Assembly: GCA_964614655.1 (NCBI GenBank)
Contig: CAZTPF010000011.1
Coordinates: forward strand, 1 to 57,789
DNA: 57,789 bases
From: Casp-actino8 sp964614655
GTDB taxonomy: Bacteria; Actinomycetota; Acidimicrobiia; Acidimicrobiales; Ilumatobacteraceae
Reading direction: 5' to 3'
Part shown: in pieces, positions 50,659 to 57,789 of the stretch
Layout of the letters: every line of letters begins with the position of its first letter
Numbering within the stretch: position 1 is the stretch's first letter
Notes under the pieces: generated by a model
What the model was told of the DNA's origin: nothing
The model's input: the letters and a program-made list of their open reading frames with translations, nothing else
The model's database searches: none
Program-made: the position numbers and the translations under genes

Positions 50659-51554
50659 ACCCGAACGGTGGACTCGACGATCTCGGCGACCGTCTCGACG
50701 GCCTCGATACGACCCATCACCTGTCCGGTGAGGGCGATGGCCGCCTCCATGTCGCCCCCGAAATAGAGATCCATCGCCCCGCTCATCTCGGTGAGTGGAA
50801 CGTGCTCTTGCCGTTCGAGACGATTCGTGCGCTCCGTTCGGATGGCGCGCAGGCCCGGACGAGAGAACCTGTTCAAAAAGACCGTGTCCGTCTCGGCACC
50901 GTCGACGATGGCCTGCTTCCAGTTGTCGTGCACCGGTGATTCGGCGGCCGACACCATTCTCGTTCCCATCTGGACTGCATCGGCTCCGAGAGCCAGAGCC
51001 GCGGCCATGGAAACGCCGTCGCAGATCCCTCCGGCGGCGACGATCGGAACGTCGACCCGTGACGCGACGAGAGGTACCAGGACCATCGTGGAGACGTCAC
51101 GAGGATTCTTGAATCCGCCACCTTCCCCTCCTTCCACCACCAGGCCGTCGACACCGGCATCGACAGCCTTCAAAGCTGCGGCGAGAGTGGGAACGACGTG
51201 AAAGACGGTCAGCCCGGCACTCTTCAGCGTCGACGTGTACTGACGTGGATCACCGGCCGACGTCGTCACGAAGCGCACACCCTGCTCGACCACGAAATCG
51301 ACGATCGAGGGATCGCGCACGAACAATTGCGCGATGTTCACTCCGAAGGGACGGTCGGTCAGTTCTTTCATGCGGCCGATCTCGTCTCGGATCACGTCCA
51401 GTTCACCTGACGACGTCTCGATGATTCCCAGCCCTCCGGCGTTGCTCACCGCTGAAGCGAGACGAGACCTGGCGATCCATCCCATGGGCGCCTGAACGAT
51501 GGGTACGTCGATGTCGAGCAAACGGGTGAAGCGAGTGTCGATGCGAGCGCTCAT
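50619..51554 (-). CDS. Nitronate monooxygenase / FMN-dependent 2-nitropropane dioxygenase family
   Basis: 311 residues, FMN TIM barrel. P-I-V-Q-A-P-M-G, G-G-L-G-I-I-E, V-A-A-G-G-I-C-D-G and L-G-A-D-A-V-Q-M-G-T are family motifs. The class I catalytic-His segment (E-A-G-G-H) is replaced by E-G-G-G-F-K-N-P, so nitronate activity is uncertain and a related enoyl-reducing or oxidising role is possible. The ATG at 51554 overlaps the exporter stop (ATGA). The long upstream open frame is rejected. Confidence 0.88.
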   Translation of the reverse strand: MSARIDTRFTRLLDIDVPIVQAPMGWIARSRLASAVSNAGGLGIIETSSGELDVIRDEIGRMKELTDRPFGVNIAQLFVRDPSIVDFVVEQGVRFVTTSAGDPRQYTSTLKSAGLTVFHVVPTLAAALKAVDAGVDGLVVEGGEGGGFKNPRDVSTMVLVPLVASRVDVPIVAAGGICDGVSMAAALALGADAVQMGTRMVSAAESPVHDNWKQAIVDGAETDTVFLNRFSRPGLRAIRTERTNRLERQEHVPLTEMSGAMDLYFGGDMEAAIALTGQVMGRIEAVETVAEIVESTVRVYEETVARLSASV

Positions 51555-52453
51555 GTCCGAACCGTAGTCCTCGTTTCTCGATCGACCGTCGCCACCATGA
51601 CGAGTCCGATCATCACGATGACTGCGCCGAACCAGCCGAGTGACGAGAATTTCTCCCCGAGCAGGGCGACCGCCAGCGCAGTCGCAACGAGTGGTTCGGC
51701 CATGGTGAGCATCGTGGCCGAAGTCGGAGGAACATGGCGAAGGCCACGTCCGAAGGCAACGTACGCAAGGGCCAGTGTGACCACTGCGAGATGAAGGAGA
51801 ACCAGGAGACCGGTCGCCGAATCGAGGACGTCCAGAGGACGGACGAGAAGAACTGGGCTGGTGATCAGTCCGGCACCGAGGAAGAAAGCGGCCAGAACGG
51901 CATCCGGGTGGGCATGGCGTTCGATGGCGACTGCCGCACACTCGGTGTAGCCCGCGAAGGCGGCGCCGGCGAAAGCGGCGGCGGCGATTCCGACCGGGCG
52001 CAATTGCACGTCCTCGTAGCCGCCGAGAACGAGGGTCAGAAGTCCGACGAGGAGAATGGCCGCGCTGAGAAGCCATCGACCGGGCGGAGCGGGACGCCTC
52101 CGGACGATTCCGATGAATCGACTGACCAGAGGGCTCGCGCCGATGGTCGTGAGCGTCGACACGGCGACTCCCGTGTCGACAACTGCCCAGAAGAACGCCA
52201 ACTGGTACACCGACACCAAGACGGCGCCGATCGCCACTGGCGTCGTGACCGCGGACAGAGAATGAAGGCGCCGGGCCGCCATGAGAGCGAGAATGGCTCC
52301 GCCGAACAGAAGGCGGAGTGAGCCCGTCGTCAACGGATCGGCTCCTCCCGGAACTCGTGCCACGGCCGTGCCCGTCGTGCCGAAGAGCGATGCGCCGAGG
52401 ACGATGAGCGCCGACGCCGATCCTCGCCGGGGCGACTCCGTTTCGGCCGTCAC
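51551..52453 (-). CDS. DMT-superfamily (EamA) transporter
   Basis: 300 residues with about ten helices in two EamA repeats. It likely exports an amino acid or small metabolite. Helix 1 begins A-L-I-V-L-G-A-S-L-F-G-T-T-G and the second repeat ends L-A-V-A-L-L-G-E-K-F-S. The start is taken at GTG 52453, near a GATAGT box (52468 to 52463, 9 nt); an ATG at 52510 would add 19 hydrophilic residues. It is the first gene of a two-gene unit with the nitronate monooxygenase. Confidence 0.85.
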   Translation of the reverse strand: MTAETESPRRGSASALIVLGASLFGTTGTAVARVPGGADPLTTGSLRLLFGGAILALMAARRLHSLSAVTTPVAIGAVLVSVYQLAFFWAVVDTGVAVSTLTTIGASPLVSRFIGIVRRRPAPPGRWLLSAAILLVGLLTLVLGGYEDVQLRPVGIAAAAFAGAAFAGYTECAAVAIERHAHPDAVLAAFFLGAGLITSPVLLVRPLDVLDSATGLLVLLHLAVVTLALAYVAFGRGLRHVPPTSATMLTMAEPLVATALAVALLGEKFSSLGWFGAVIVMIGLVMVATVDRETRTTVRT

Positions 52454-52565
52454 GCCTCTTGGACTATCATTCCGTGGTCCGCCCGGCGCGGATGTCGGGG
52501 AGTCAACCATCCGTGTTCGTCGCAGCTGAGTACGTCACAGTCGAAATTCTCGCCGAACTGCGAGG

Positions 52566-53951
52566 TTGTCGCTCGGCTCGGTGGTGTCGGTGATCGGGTC
52601 GGCTAGCCGCTGGTCGGCGCAACTTCTTCTGGCGGTGGGAATCCTGCTGGCGGGCATCGGCCTGTCGACGTCGGTGGCTTCGGCCGAGGACGTGGCGATC
52701 CGCATCCAGGTCAAGGAACAGAACCGCGACGAGTCCGGAAAGGTCGACAATCAACCGGTCGCCGGCGTCGAAGTGGTCGTTCTCGACGCGAACGGCACCG
52801 AGGTCGGTCGCGGCGTCACCGGCGAGGACGGAGTGGTGGTGGTCGCCGTGCCCGCTCGAGCCGACTACACGGTCGAACTTCTCGAGGATTCCCTACCGGA
52901 GGGGCAAAGCCTGAGTCTCCAGAGCCCACCTGTGCAGTCCATCGCCGAGGATTCTTTCGTCACCGCCACCAAGACCATCAACTTCTTCACCGGTGAGTCG
53001 CAGCGCGTCTCCGACACCGCATTCGAGCGAGTGTCGCAGCGTTTCGCCGACGGCTTCCGCCTCGGTCTCGTTCTGGCCATGTGTGCGGTGGGGTTGTCGC
53101 TCATCTTCGGTACGACCGGGCTGACGAACTTCGCGCACGGTGAGATGGTGACCTTCGGTGGTCTGGCCGCTTTCGTCTTCAACATCACGGGTCTGACGTT
53201 CCTCGGCTTCCTCGACTTCCTGCCCGGGGTCTATCCCGACGGTCGGTTCCACGTGATCTGGGCCACGATTCTGGCGGCCGTCTTCGGTGGACTCTTCGGT
53301 TGGGCCCTGAACGCCGGGATCTTCCTGCGACTTCGCCGTCGCGGAATCGGCCTCGTCACACAGATGGTCCTCACCGTCGGTCTCTCGATCCTCTTGAAGA
53401 ATTTCTTCTTGTCACGCTTCGGCGGGCGCACGAGGCCTTACCGTGAATACAGCCTCCAGAAGGCGCTCGACATCGGCCCGATCAGTATCACACCTCGCGA
53501 CCTGACCGTGTCGATCATCTCGATCCTGATTCTCGTGACCGTCGCCCTGACTCTTCGGTACAGCCGGCTCGGCAAAGCCACTCGAGCCGTCTCCGACAAC
53601 CCTGATCTGGCCTCGGCGACTGGCATCGACTCCGAACGCGTCATCCGGCTCGTCTGGATCGCCGGCGGCGCGTTGGCGGCCCTCGGCGGTGTCTTCCGAG
53701 GGCTCGACGAACAGGTGAGCTTCGAGATGGGCGGACGGCTCCTCTTCCTCATGTTCGCCGCGATCACGCTCGGAGGTCTTGGGTCGGCGTTCGGTGCTCT
53801 CATCGGCGGCATCGTCGTCGGAGTTCTCGTGGAAATGGCGAGCCTGGTGGTCCCCACCGAGCTGAAGACCACACCGGCGCTCGCCATCCTCATCTTGGTG
53901 CTGTTGTTCCGTCCGCAGGGACTTCTCGGCAAGGCGCAGAGAGTGGGTTGA
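52566..53951 (+). CDS. Branched-chain amino acid-type ABC permease (LivH) with N-terminal Cna-B-like domain
   Basis: 461 residues; ordinary LivH has about 290-310. Residues 14-40 form a signal-anchor ending A-S-A. Residues about 41-115 are a compact beta domain with P-V-A-G-V-E-V-V-V-L-D and V-T-G-E-D-G-V-V, the pattern of Cna-B/carboxypeptidase regulatory-like modules. The LivH core follows from about 160: G-L-S-L-I-F-G, N-F-A-H-G-E-M-V, R-A-V-S-D-N-P-D-L-A and G-G-L-G-S-A-F-G-A. The extra domain should face outside the cell, perhaps aiding docking of the binding protein. TTG 52566 is the best available start; GTG 52581 or 52584 are alternatives. Confidence 0.86.
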   Translation: MSLGSVVSVIGSASRWSAQLLLAVGILLAGIGLSTSVASAEDVAIRIQVKEQNRDESGKVDNQPVAGVEVVVLDANGTEVGRGVTGEDGVVVVAVPARADYTVELLEDSLPEGQSLSLQSPPVQSIAEDSFVTATKTINFFTGESQRVSDTAFERVSQRFADGFRLGLVLAMCAVGLSLIFGTTGLTNFAHGEMVTFGGLAAFVFNITGLTFLGFLDFLPGVYPDGRFHVIWATILAAVFGGLFGWALNAGIFLRLRRRGIGLVTQMVLTVGLSILLKNFFLSRFGGRTRPYREYSLQKALDIGPISITPRDLTVSIISILILVTVALTLRYSRLGKATRAVSDNPDLASATGIDSERVIRLVWIAGGALAALGGVFRGLDEQVSFEMGGRLLFLMFAAITLGGLGSAFGALIGGIVVGVLVEMASLVVPTELKTTPALAILILVLLFRPQGLLGKAQRVG

Positions 53952-53953
53952 CG

Positions 53954-54964
53954 ATGGATTGGTCATTGATCTTCGAACTCTCCTTGAAGGGACTCATCGG
54001 CATCAACGCCGTCTACTTCGCCATCGCAGCGATCGGCCTCAACGTGCAGTTCGGCTACACGGGCCTGTTGAACTTCGGCCAGGCCGGGTTCATGGCCTGC
54101 GGCGCCTACGGACTCGGTATGACGGCCCACTATTTCGAGATCTCGTTCTGGTGGGGAATTCCGCTCGGAATTCTGTTCTCGCTCCTTCTCGGGCTGCTCA
54201 TGGGTGTACCCACCCTTCGCCTGCGGGCCGACTATTTGGCCATCGTCACCATCGCTGCCGCCGAGATCATCCGGTTGGTGGTGCGCTCGGTTCGTTTCAA
54301 GCACTATTTCGGAGGGAGCGACGGCATCAATCGGTTCGCCCAGCCGTTCCGCGAGGTCGGCGCCGACCTCGGTATCGATCAGACTCAGCTCTACGGTTTC
54401 GGACCTTTCACGTTCACCGGGCGCGAGCTTTGGACAATGATCGTCGGCTGGATCCTGGTCGCCGTGATCGGGTTCCTCGTCTACAAACTGATGAAGAGCC
54501 CCTGGGGACGTGTTCTGAAGGCGATTCGCGAAGACGAGGACGCCGTCCGCAGCCTCGGAAAGAACGTCTACTCCTACAAGATGCAGTCACTGCTCCTCGG
54601 TGGAGTCATCGGAACGATCTCGGGAATGGTTTTCGCACTCGACCGGGGGAGTGTCCAGCCCGACAACTACAGCCGCGACGTCACGTTCTACATCCTCACC
54701 GCACTCGTCCTCGGCGGTGTCGCCAAGGTCTCGGGTTCCATCATCGGGCCCATGCTGTTCTGGTTGATCTTCACCTTCCTCGACAACTTCCTGAGACAGG
54801 TGGCCGACGAGCCCATCAAGATCGGAAACTTCACGATCATGCAATCGACTCAGGTCGGTCAGGTGAACTTCATGCTCGTGGGTCTGACTCTCATCCTTCT
54901 CATGGTCTACCGACCGCAGGGAATCTTCGGAAATCGACAGGAGATGGCTTTCGATGGACGCTGA
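53954..54964 (+). CDS. Branched-chain amino acid-type ABC permease (LivM)
   Basis: 336 residues, a normal LivM length. It pairs with the LivH-like subunit. L-N-V-Q-F-G-Y-T-G-L-L-N-F-G-Q-A-G-F and G-V-P-T-L-R-L-R-A-D-Y-L-A-I-V-T are diagnostic, and the ATPase-docking loop contains A-I-R-E-D-E-D-A-V-R. ATG 53954 follows the LivH stop by 2 bp; a TTG at 53948 adds two residues. It overlaps the livG-like gene by 11 bp. Confidence 0.93.
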   Translation: MDWSLIFELSLKGLIGINAVYFAIAAIGLNVQFGYTGLLNFGQAGFMACGAYGLGMTAHYFEISFWWGIPLGILFSLLLGLLMGVPTLRLRADYLAIVTIAAAEIIRLVVRSVRFKHYFGGSDGINRFAQPFREVGADLGIDQTQLYGFGPFTFTGRELWTMIVGWILVAVIGFLVYKLMKSPWGRVLKAIREDEDAVRSLGKNVYSYKMQSLLLGGVIGTISGMVFALDRGSVQPDNYSRDVTFYILTALVLGGVAKVSGSIIGPMLFWLIFTFLDNFLRQVADEPIKIGNFTIMQSTQVGQVNFMLVGLTLILLMVYRPQGIFGNRQEMAFDGR

Positions 54965-55829
54965 GACCACGCTGTCCCCGACGGCTCGTGCGGCCCGCGA
55001 GGCCTTGGCTTCGTGCGAGGCGCTCCCCGGATCCCGGAAGAGCGATCCGATCCTGGTCGCCGATTCGGTTCGACGCACCTTCGGTGGAATCACGGCCGTC
55101 GACGTCGATCATCTCGAGGTCCAACGTGGTTCGATCACCGCTCTCATCGGACCGAACGGGGCCGGTAAGACCACGTTGTTCAATCTGCTCACGGGTTTCG
55201 ACAACGTGGACGAAGGGCGTTGGTCGTTCGACGGACGAGCGATGGGTCGGGTGGCTCCGCATCGCATGGCCAAACTCGGCATGGTTCGGACTTTCCAGCT
55301 CACCAAGAGTCTCACCAAGTTGAGCGTCATCGAGAACATGCGGCTCGGAGCCACTGGGCAGATCGGTGAGAAGTGGTGGAACGGACTGATCGACGCACGT
55401 TGGAAGAAGCAGGAGGCGGCGATCACCGAGCGCGCCGAAGAACTGCTCGAGCGCTTCAAGCTCGGACACATGCGCGATGAATACGCCGGCGCCCTGTCAG
55501 GAGGGCAGCGAAAGCTTCTCGAAATGGCGCGCGCACTCATGACGAATCCGGTTCTCGTGATGCTCGACGAGCCCATGGCTGGTGTGAACCCGGCTCTCAA
55601 GCAGAGCCTCAACGAACACATCCGGGGGCTTCGTGACGAAGGAATGACCGTGCTCTTCGTCGAACACGACATGGACATGGTCCACGACATCTCCGACTGG
55701 GTCGTCGTGATGGCCGAGGGTCGAGTGATCGCCGAGGGAACACCCGATGACATCTCCTCCAACCCGGCCGTGATCGACGCCTATCTCGGTGCCCACCAGG
55801 GCCGCTCACTTCTGGAGGACCAGACATGA
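54954..55829 (+). CDS. Branched-chain amino acid-type ABC ATPase (LivG)
   Basis: 291 residues. Walker A is G-P-N-G-A-G-K-T-T. The LivG-typical G-M-V-R-T-F-Q-L-T-K-S-L and the signature L-S-G-G-Q-R-K-L-L-E-M-A-R are present, with Walker B V-M-L-D-E-P-M-A-G-V-N-P and an H-loop His. An N-terminal extension of about 35 residues precedes the domain. CAGGAG upstream supports ATG 54954. It overlaps the livF-like gene by ATGA. Confidence 0.94.
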   Translation: MDAETTLSPTARAAREALASCEALPGSRKSDPILVADSVRRTFGGITAVDVDHLEVQRGSITALIGPNGAGKTTLFNLLTGFDNVDEGRWSFDGRAMGRVAPHRMAKLGMVRTFQLTKSLTKLSVIENMRLGATGQIGEKWWNGLIDARWKKQEAAITERAEELLERFKLGHMRDEYAGALSGGQRKLLEMARALMTNPVLVMLDEPMAGVNPALKQSLNEHIRGLRDEGMTVLFVEHDMDMVHDISDWVVVMAEGRVIAEGTPDDISSNPAVIDAYLGAHQGRSLLEDQT

Positions 55830-56575
55830 CCGAGTCGCCCGGGCGAGCCGACGTTCTGAGGGCGACCGAGTTGGTCGCCGGTTACGTCCCCGAAGTCAAC
55901 ATTCTGAACGGATGCGATCTCACGGTTTCCGAAGGGGAGTTCGTCGGAATCATCGGACCGAACGGAGCCGGTAAGTCGACTTTTCTGAAGGCGGTGATCG
56001 GACAATGCCGGATTCGAGGCGGCTCGGTCTCGCTGCTCGGACAGGACATCACCGGGCGCAAGGCGCACGAACTCGTCCCTCTCGGTCTCGGATACGTTCC
56101 GCAGACCCGCAACGTGTTCCCGAGCCTCACCGTCAAGGAGAACCTCGAGATGGGTTGTTTCTTGTCGCCGAAGGTCTTCAGTCGCCGCTTCGAGTACGTC
56201 ACCGGCCTGTTTCCGAAGCTGGGGGAGAGGGCCTCTCAGCGAGCCGGTGCTCTGTCGGGCGGCGAACGCCAGATGGTGGCCATGGGCCGTGCTCTCATGC
56301 TCGAACCGAAGATCCTCCTCCTCGACGAGCCGTCGGCCGGTCTCTCACCGGCTCTGCAGGACGAGGTCTTCGTCCGTTGTCGAGCGATCAACGAAACCGG
56401 TGTGGCGATCTTGATGGTGGAGCAGAACGCCCGACGTTGTCTACAGGTCGTCCATCGTGGCTACGTGCTCGATCAAGGTCGCAACGCCTACACCGGAACT
56501 GGCCGAGAACTCCTGGCCGATCCGAACGTGATCGAGTTGTATCTCGGAACTCTCGCTCGCGCGACCGGCGGCTGA
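55826..56575 (+). CDS. Branched-chain amino acid-type ABC ATPase (LivF)
   Basis: 249 residues. Walker A G-P-N-G-A-G-K-S-T, the LivF-typical G-Y-V-P-Q-T-R-N-V-F, signature L-S-G-G-E-R-Q-M-V-A-M-G-R and Walker B I-L-L-L-D-E-P-S-A-G-L-S are intact. The H-loop position is Gln in M-V-E-Q-N, as is usual for LivF. It ends the LivHMGF-type operon, 50 bp before a strong terminator. Confidence 0.94.
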   Translation: MTESPGRADVLRATELVAGYVPEVNILNGCDLTVSEGEFVGIIGPNGAGKSTFLKAVIGQCRIRGGSVSLLGQDITGRKAHELVPLGLGYVPQTRNVFPSLTVKENLEMGCFLSPKVFSRRFEYVTGLFPKLGERASQRAGALSGGERQMVAMGRALMLEPKILLLDEPSAGLSPALQDEVFVRCRAINETGVAILMVEQNARRCLQVVHRGYVLDQGRNAYTGTGRELLADPNVIELYLGTLARATGG

Positions 56576-56624
56576 ATCAGTCCCACCGACTCACCAGCAT
56601 TCGTCGAGAGGGGTCGGAACACGA

Positions 56625-56654
56625 GAAAGGCCCCCGGTTTCCCGGGGGCCTTTC
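56625..56654. terminator. Bidirectional rho-independent terminator
   Basis: A perfect 13-bp stem (56625-56637 with 56642-56654) with a 4-nt loop. AAA and TTT runs at the ends of the stem allow it to work in both directions. It separates the livF-like gene from the convergent binding-protein gene. Confidence 0.9.
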
Positions 56655-56677
56655 GTCACGCCGAAACGTGGTCGGGA

Positions 56678-57789
56678 TCAGTTGCCGGCGTCGAAGTTCT
56701 CGCCGAGCGCGTTACCCATGTTGCCGTCGGTGCCGTACCAGTTCTTGGCCTTCGGTCCGATGCCGTTCTCGACTGCGGTCCGCAGGATGCGGCTGCCTTC
56801 GTCGAACGACACGAGAACCACGGCATCCGGGTCGGCCGAGACGATCTCGGCGACTTCGGCGTCGAACGATGCGGCGGCCGGGTCGTAGGCCTTCACACCG
56901 AGAACGGTCACACCAGCGGCCTCGAGGACGTCCTTCACGACGGCAGCGATGCCGTTGCCGTAGGCGTCGTCGAGGTTCATGATGTACGCCGAGGCGTTGC
57001 CGTCTTCGACGATCTGGTTGGCGACCACGGCACCCTGCAGTCCGTCCGCCGGAGCGTTACGGAAGTAGAGGGCGTTGTCCGGGTAGTCCGACAGGGCCGG
57101 GCTCGTGTTGGCCGGGCTGAACATGGTCACACCAGCTGCCGTGATCTTGTCGATCACCGTGAGCGACACACCGGAGGAAGCCGCACCGATGATGGCGTCG
57201 ACGCCCTCGCCGATGAGACGATCCGAGGTGGTGCTGGCGATGTCGGTCGTGGTGTCACCGGAATCACCCTGCGACAGTTCGACCGGATTGCCGAGAACGC
57301 CACCGGCGTCGTTGATCTCCTTGACGGCGTACTCGACGCCGGCGAATTCCGGTGGTCCGAGGAAGGCGAGGCTTCCGGTCTCGGGCAGGAGCGTGCCGAT
57401 CTTCAGAACGCCGTCACCAGCGCGGGTGGCGGTGGTGGTCTGGAGCTCGACGACGGCCGACGCCGGAGCGGCGGCGTCGATCAGATTGCTCTGCGAAGCC
57501 TCGGTGATGCGGTTGTCGGCACCGAACTCGAGCATGGCGTAGCTGCCCTGGAGCGGCTCACCGTTGCCGTTGAATTCGTGCGGGCCGGAGATGCCGTCGT
57601 AGTCGGGGTCACCACCGGCTTCGATGATCGCCAAGCAATCGGCGAAGGTGGTGCACTTCTCGCCGTCCTTGGTGATACCGACGATCTCGTTGGCATGAGC
57701 CGCACCGTCGTCGCCAGCCTTGGCCACGGCCAGCGCGATCACGATCGCGGCGTCGTAGGACTCAGCGGCATAGTTGAAGTCGGTGAGGG
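56678..57789 (-). CDS. Branched-chain amino acid-type ABC substrate-binding protein, lobes in permuted or tandem order (partial)
   Basis: At least 370 residues; the start is beyond the right edge because codons before GTG 57742 continue the protein (F-N-Y-A-A-E-S-Y-D-A-A). The visible chain begins with what is normally the C-terminal part of this binding-protein family (Y-A-A-E-S-Y-D-A, G-E-K-C-T-T-F-A-D-C, Y-D-G-I-S-G-P, L-E-F-G-A-D-N). A Thr-rich linker follows, then the normal N-terminal part (G-V-L-K-I-G-T-L-L-P-E-T-G, G-A-A-S-S-G-V, F-S-P-A-N-T-S, W-Y-G-T-D-G-N). It stops where the C-terminal part would usually begin. No lipobox occurs at the junction. It converges on the LivHMGF-type genes and may be their binding protein. 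Confidence 0.85.
   Translation of the reverse strand, partial: LTDFNYAAESYDAAIVIALAVAKAGDDGAAHANEIVGITKDGEKCTTFADCLAIIEAGGDPDYDGISGPHEFNGNGEPLQGSYAMLEFGADNRITEASQSNLIDAAAPASAVVELQTTTATRAGDGVLKIGTLLPETGSLAFLGPPEFAGVEYAVKEINDAGGVLGNPVELSQGDSGDTTTDIASTTSDRLIGEGVDAIIGAASSGVSLTVIDKITAAGVTMFSPANTSPALSDYPDNALYFRNAPADGLQGAVVANQIVEDGNASAYIMNLDDAYGNGIAAVVKDVLEAAGVTVLGVKAYDPAAASFDAEVAEIVSADPDAVVLVSFDEGSRILRTAVENGIGPKAKNWYGTDGNMGNALGENFDAGN

Noticed and set aside
52503..52754. Small minus-strand frame upstream of the DMT gene
   Set aside because: Overlaps the start of the LivH-like gene, with no family match or start signal.
1..57789. CRISPR arrays, insertion sequences, integrases or prophage genes
   Set aside because: No repeated spacer pattern, transposase motif, terminal inverted repeat or phage structural gene was seen on either strand.

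Overview
The window is high-GC, gene-dense DNA, apparently from an actinobacterium. F420-type luciferase-like oxidoreductases, an Rv0711-like arylsulfatase, cell-wall-binding-repeat-2 domains, leaderless promoters and branched-chain-type binding proteins together suggest a free-living Acidimicrobiia-like lineage; this placement is an inference. The sequence is a draft scaffold: it contains a 100-N gap (24453-24552) flanked by an exact 55-bp duplicate. I see no insertion sequence, integrase, CRISPR array or rRNA gene. I also recognise no transcription-factor gene. No gap between genes exceeds about 125 bp.

Layout. 15-5771: an Opp/Dpp-type peptide or nickel importer (binding lipoprotein, two permeases, two ATPases). 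5791-7983: secG, tRNA-Leu(GAG) and a secreted trypsin-like protease with cell-wall-binding repeats. 7984-22062: a catabolic block with a ThrH-like phosphatase, Rieske oxygenase, acyl-CoA dehydrogenase, three-gene-family SDRs, arylsulfatase, VOC-cupin protein, LLM oxidoreductase, alpha/beta hydrolase, P450, a biotinyl-carboxyltransferase fusion and an amidohydrolase. It looks built to desulfate, oxidise and beta-oxidise a sulfated or hydrophobic ring compound.

22106-32739 (minus strand): a tightly overlapped eight-gene operon with two different molybdenum hydroxylases, an SsnA-like aminohydrolase, an LLM flavin oxidoreductase and two carbamoyl-amidohydrolases, one of the D-carbamoylase and one of the L-carbamoylase/allantoate type. 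The set reads as a pathway for oxidising, deaminating and decarbamoylating an N-heterocycle (purine-, pyrimidine- or hydantoin-like), but it lacks a recognisable ring-opening cyclic amidase. This is the best candidate here for an undescribed system.

32800-41758: a TSUP exporter, MBL hydrolase, ProA-like dehydrogenase, DadA-like oxidase with panC and panB, a P1 peptidase, a hexapeptide acyltransferase, and a hypothetical gene with doxX. 41801-50658: a heterodimeric ABC exporter, a phosphatase, a methyltransferase/PPOX/SDR operon, a CrtC-like protein and ctaA. 50619-52453: a nitronate monooxygenase with a DMT exporter. 52566-57789: a LivHMGF-type importer whose LivH carries an extracytoplasmic Cna-B-like domain, converging on a binding-protein gene whose C-terminal lobe sequence precedes its N-terminal lobe.

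Regulation. Genes that head transcription units repeatedly show a TANNNT-like -10 box exactly 6-8 nt before the start codon, on both strands and often back to back in 42-65-bp divergent spacers. Within operons, ATGA overlaps dominate.
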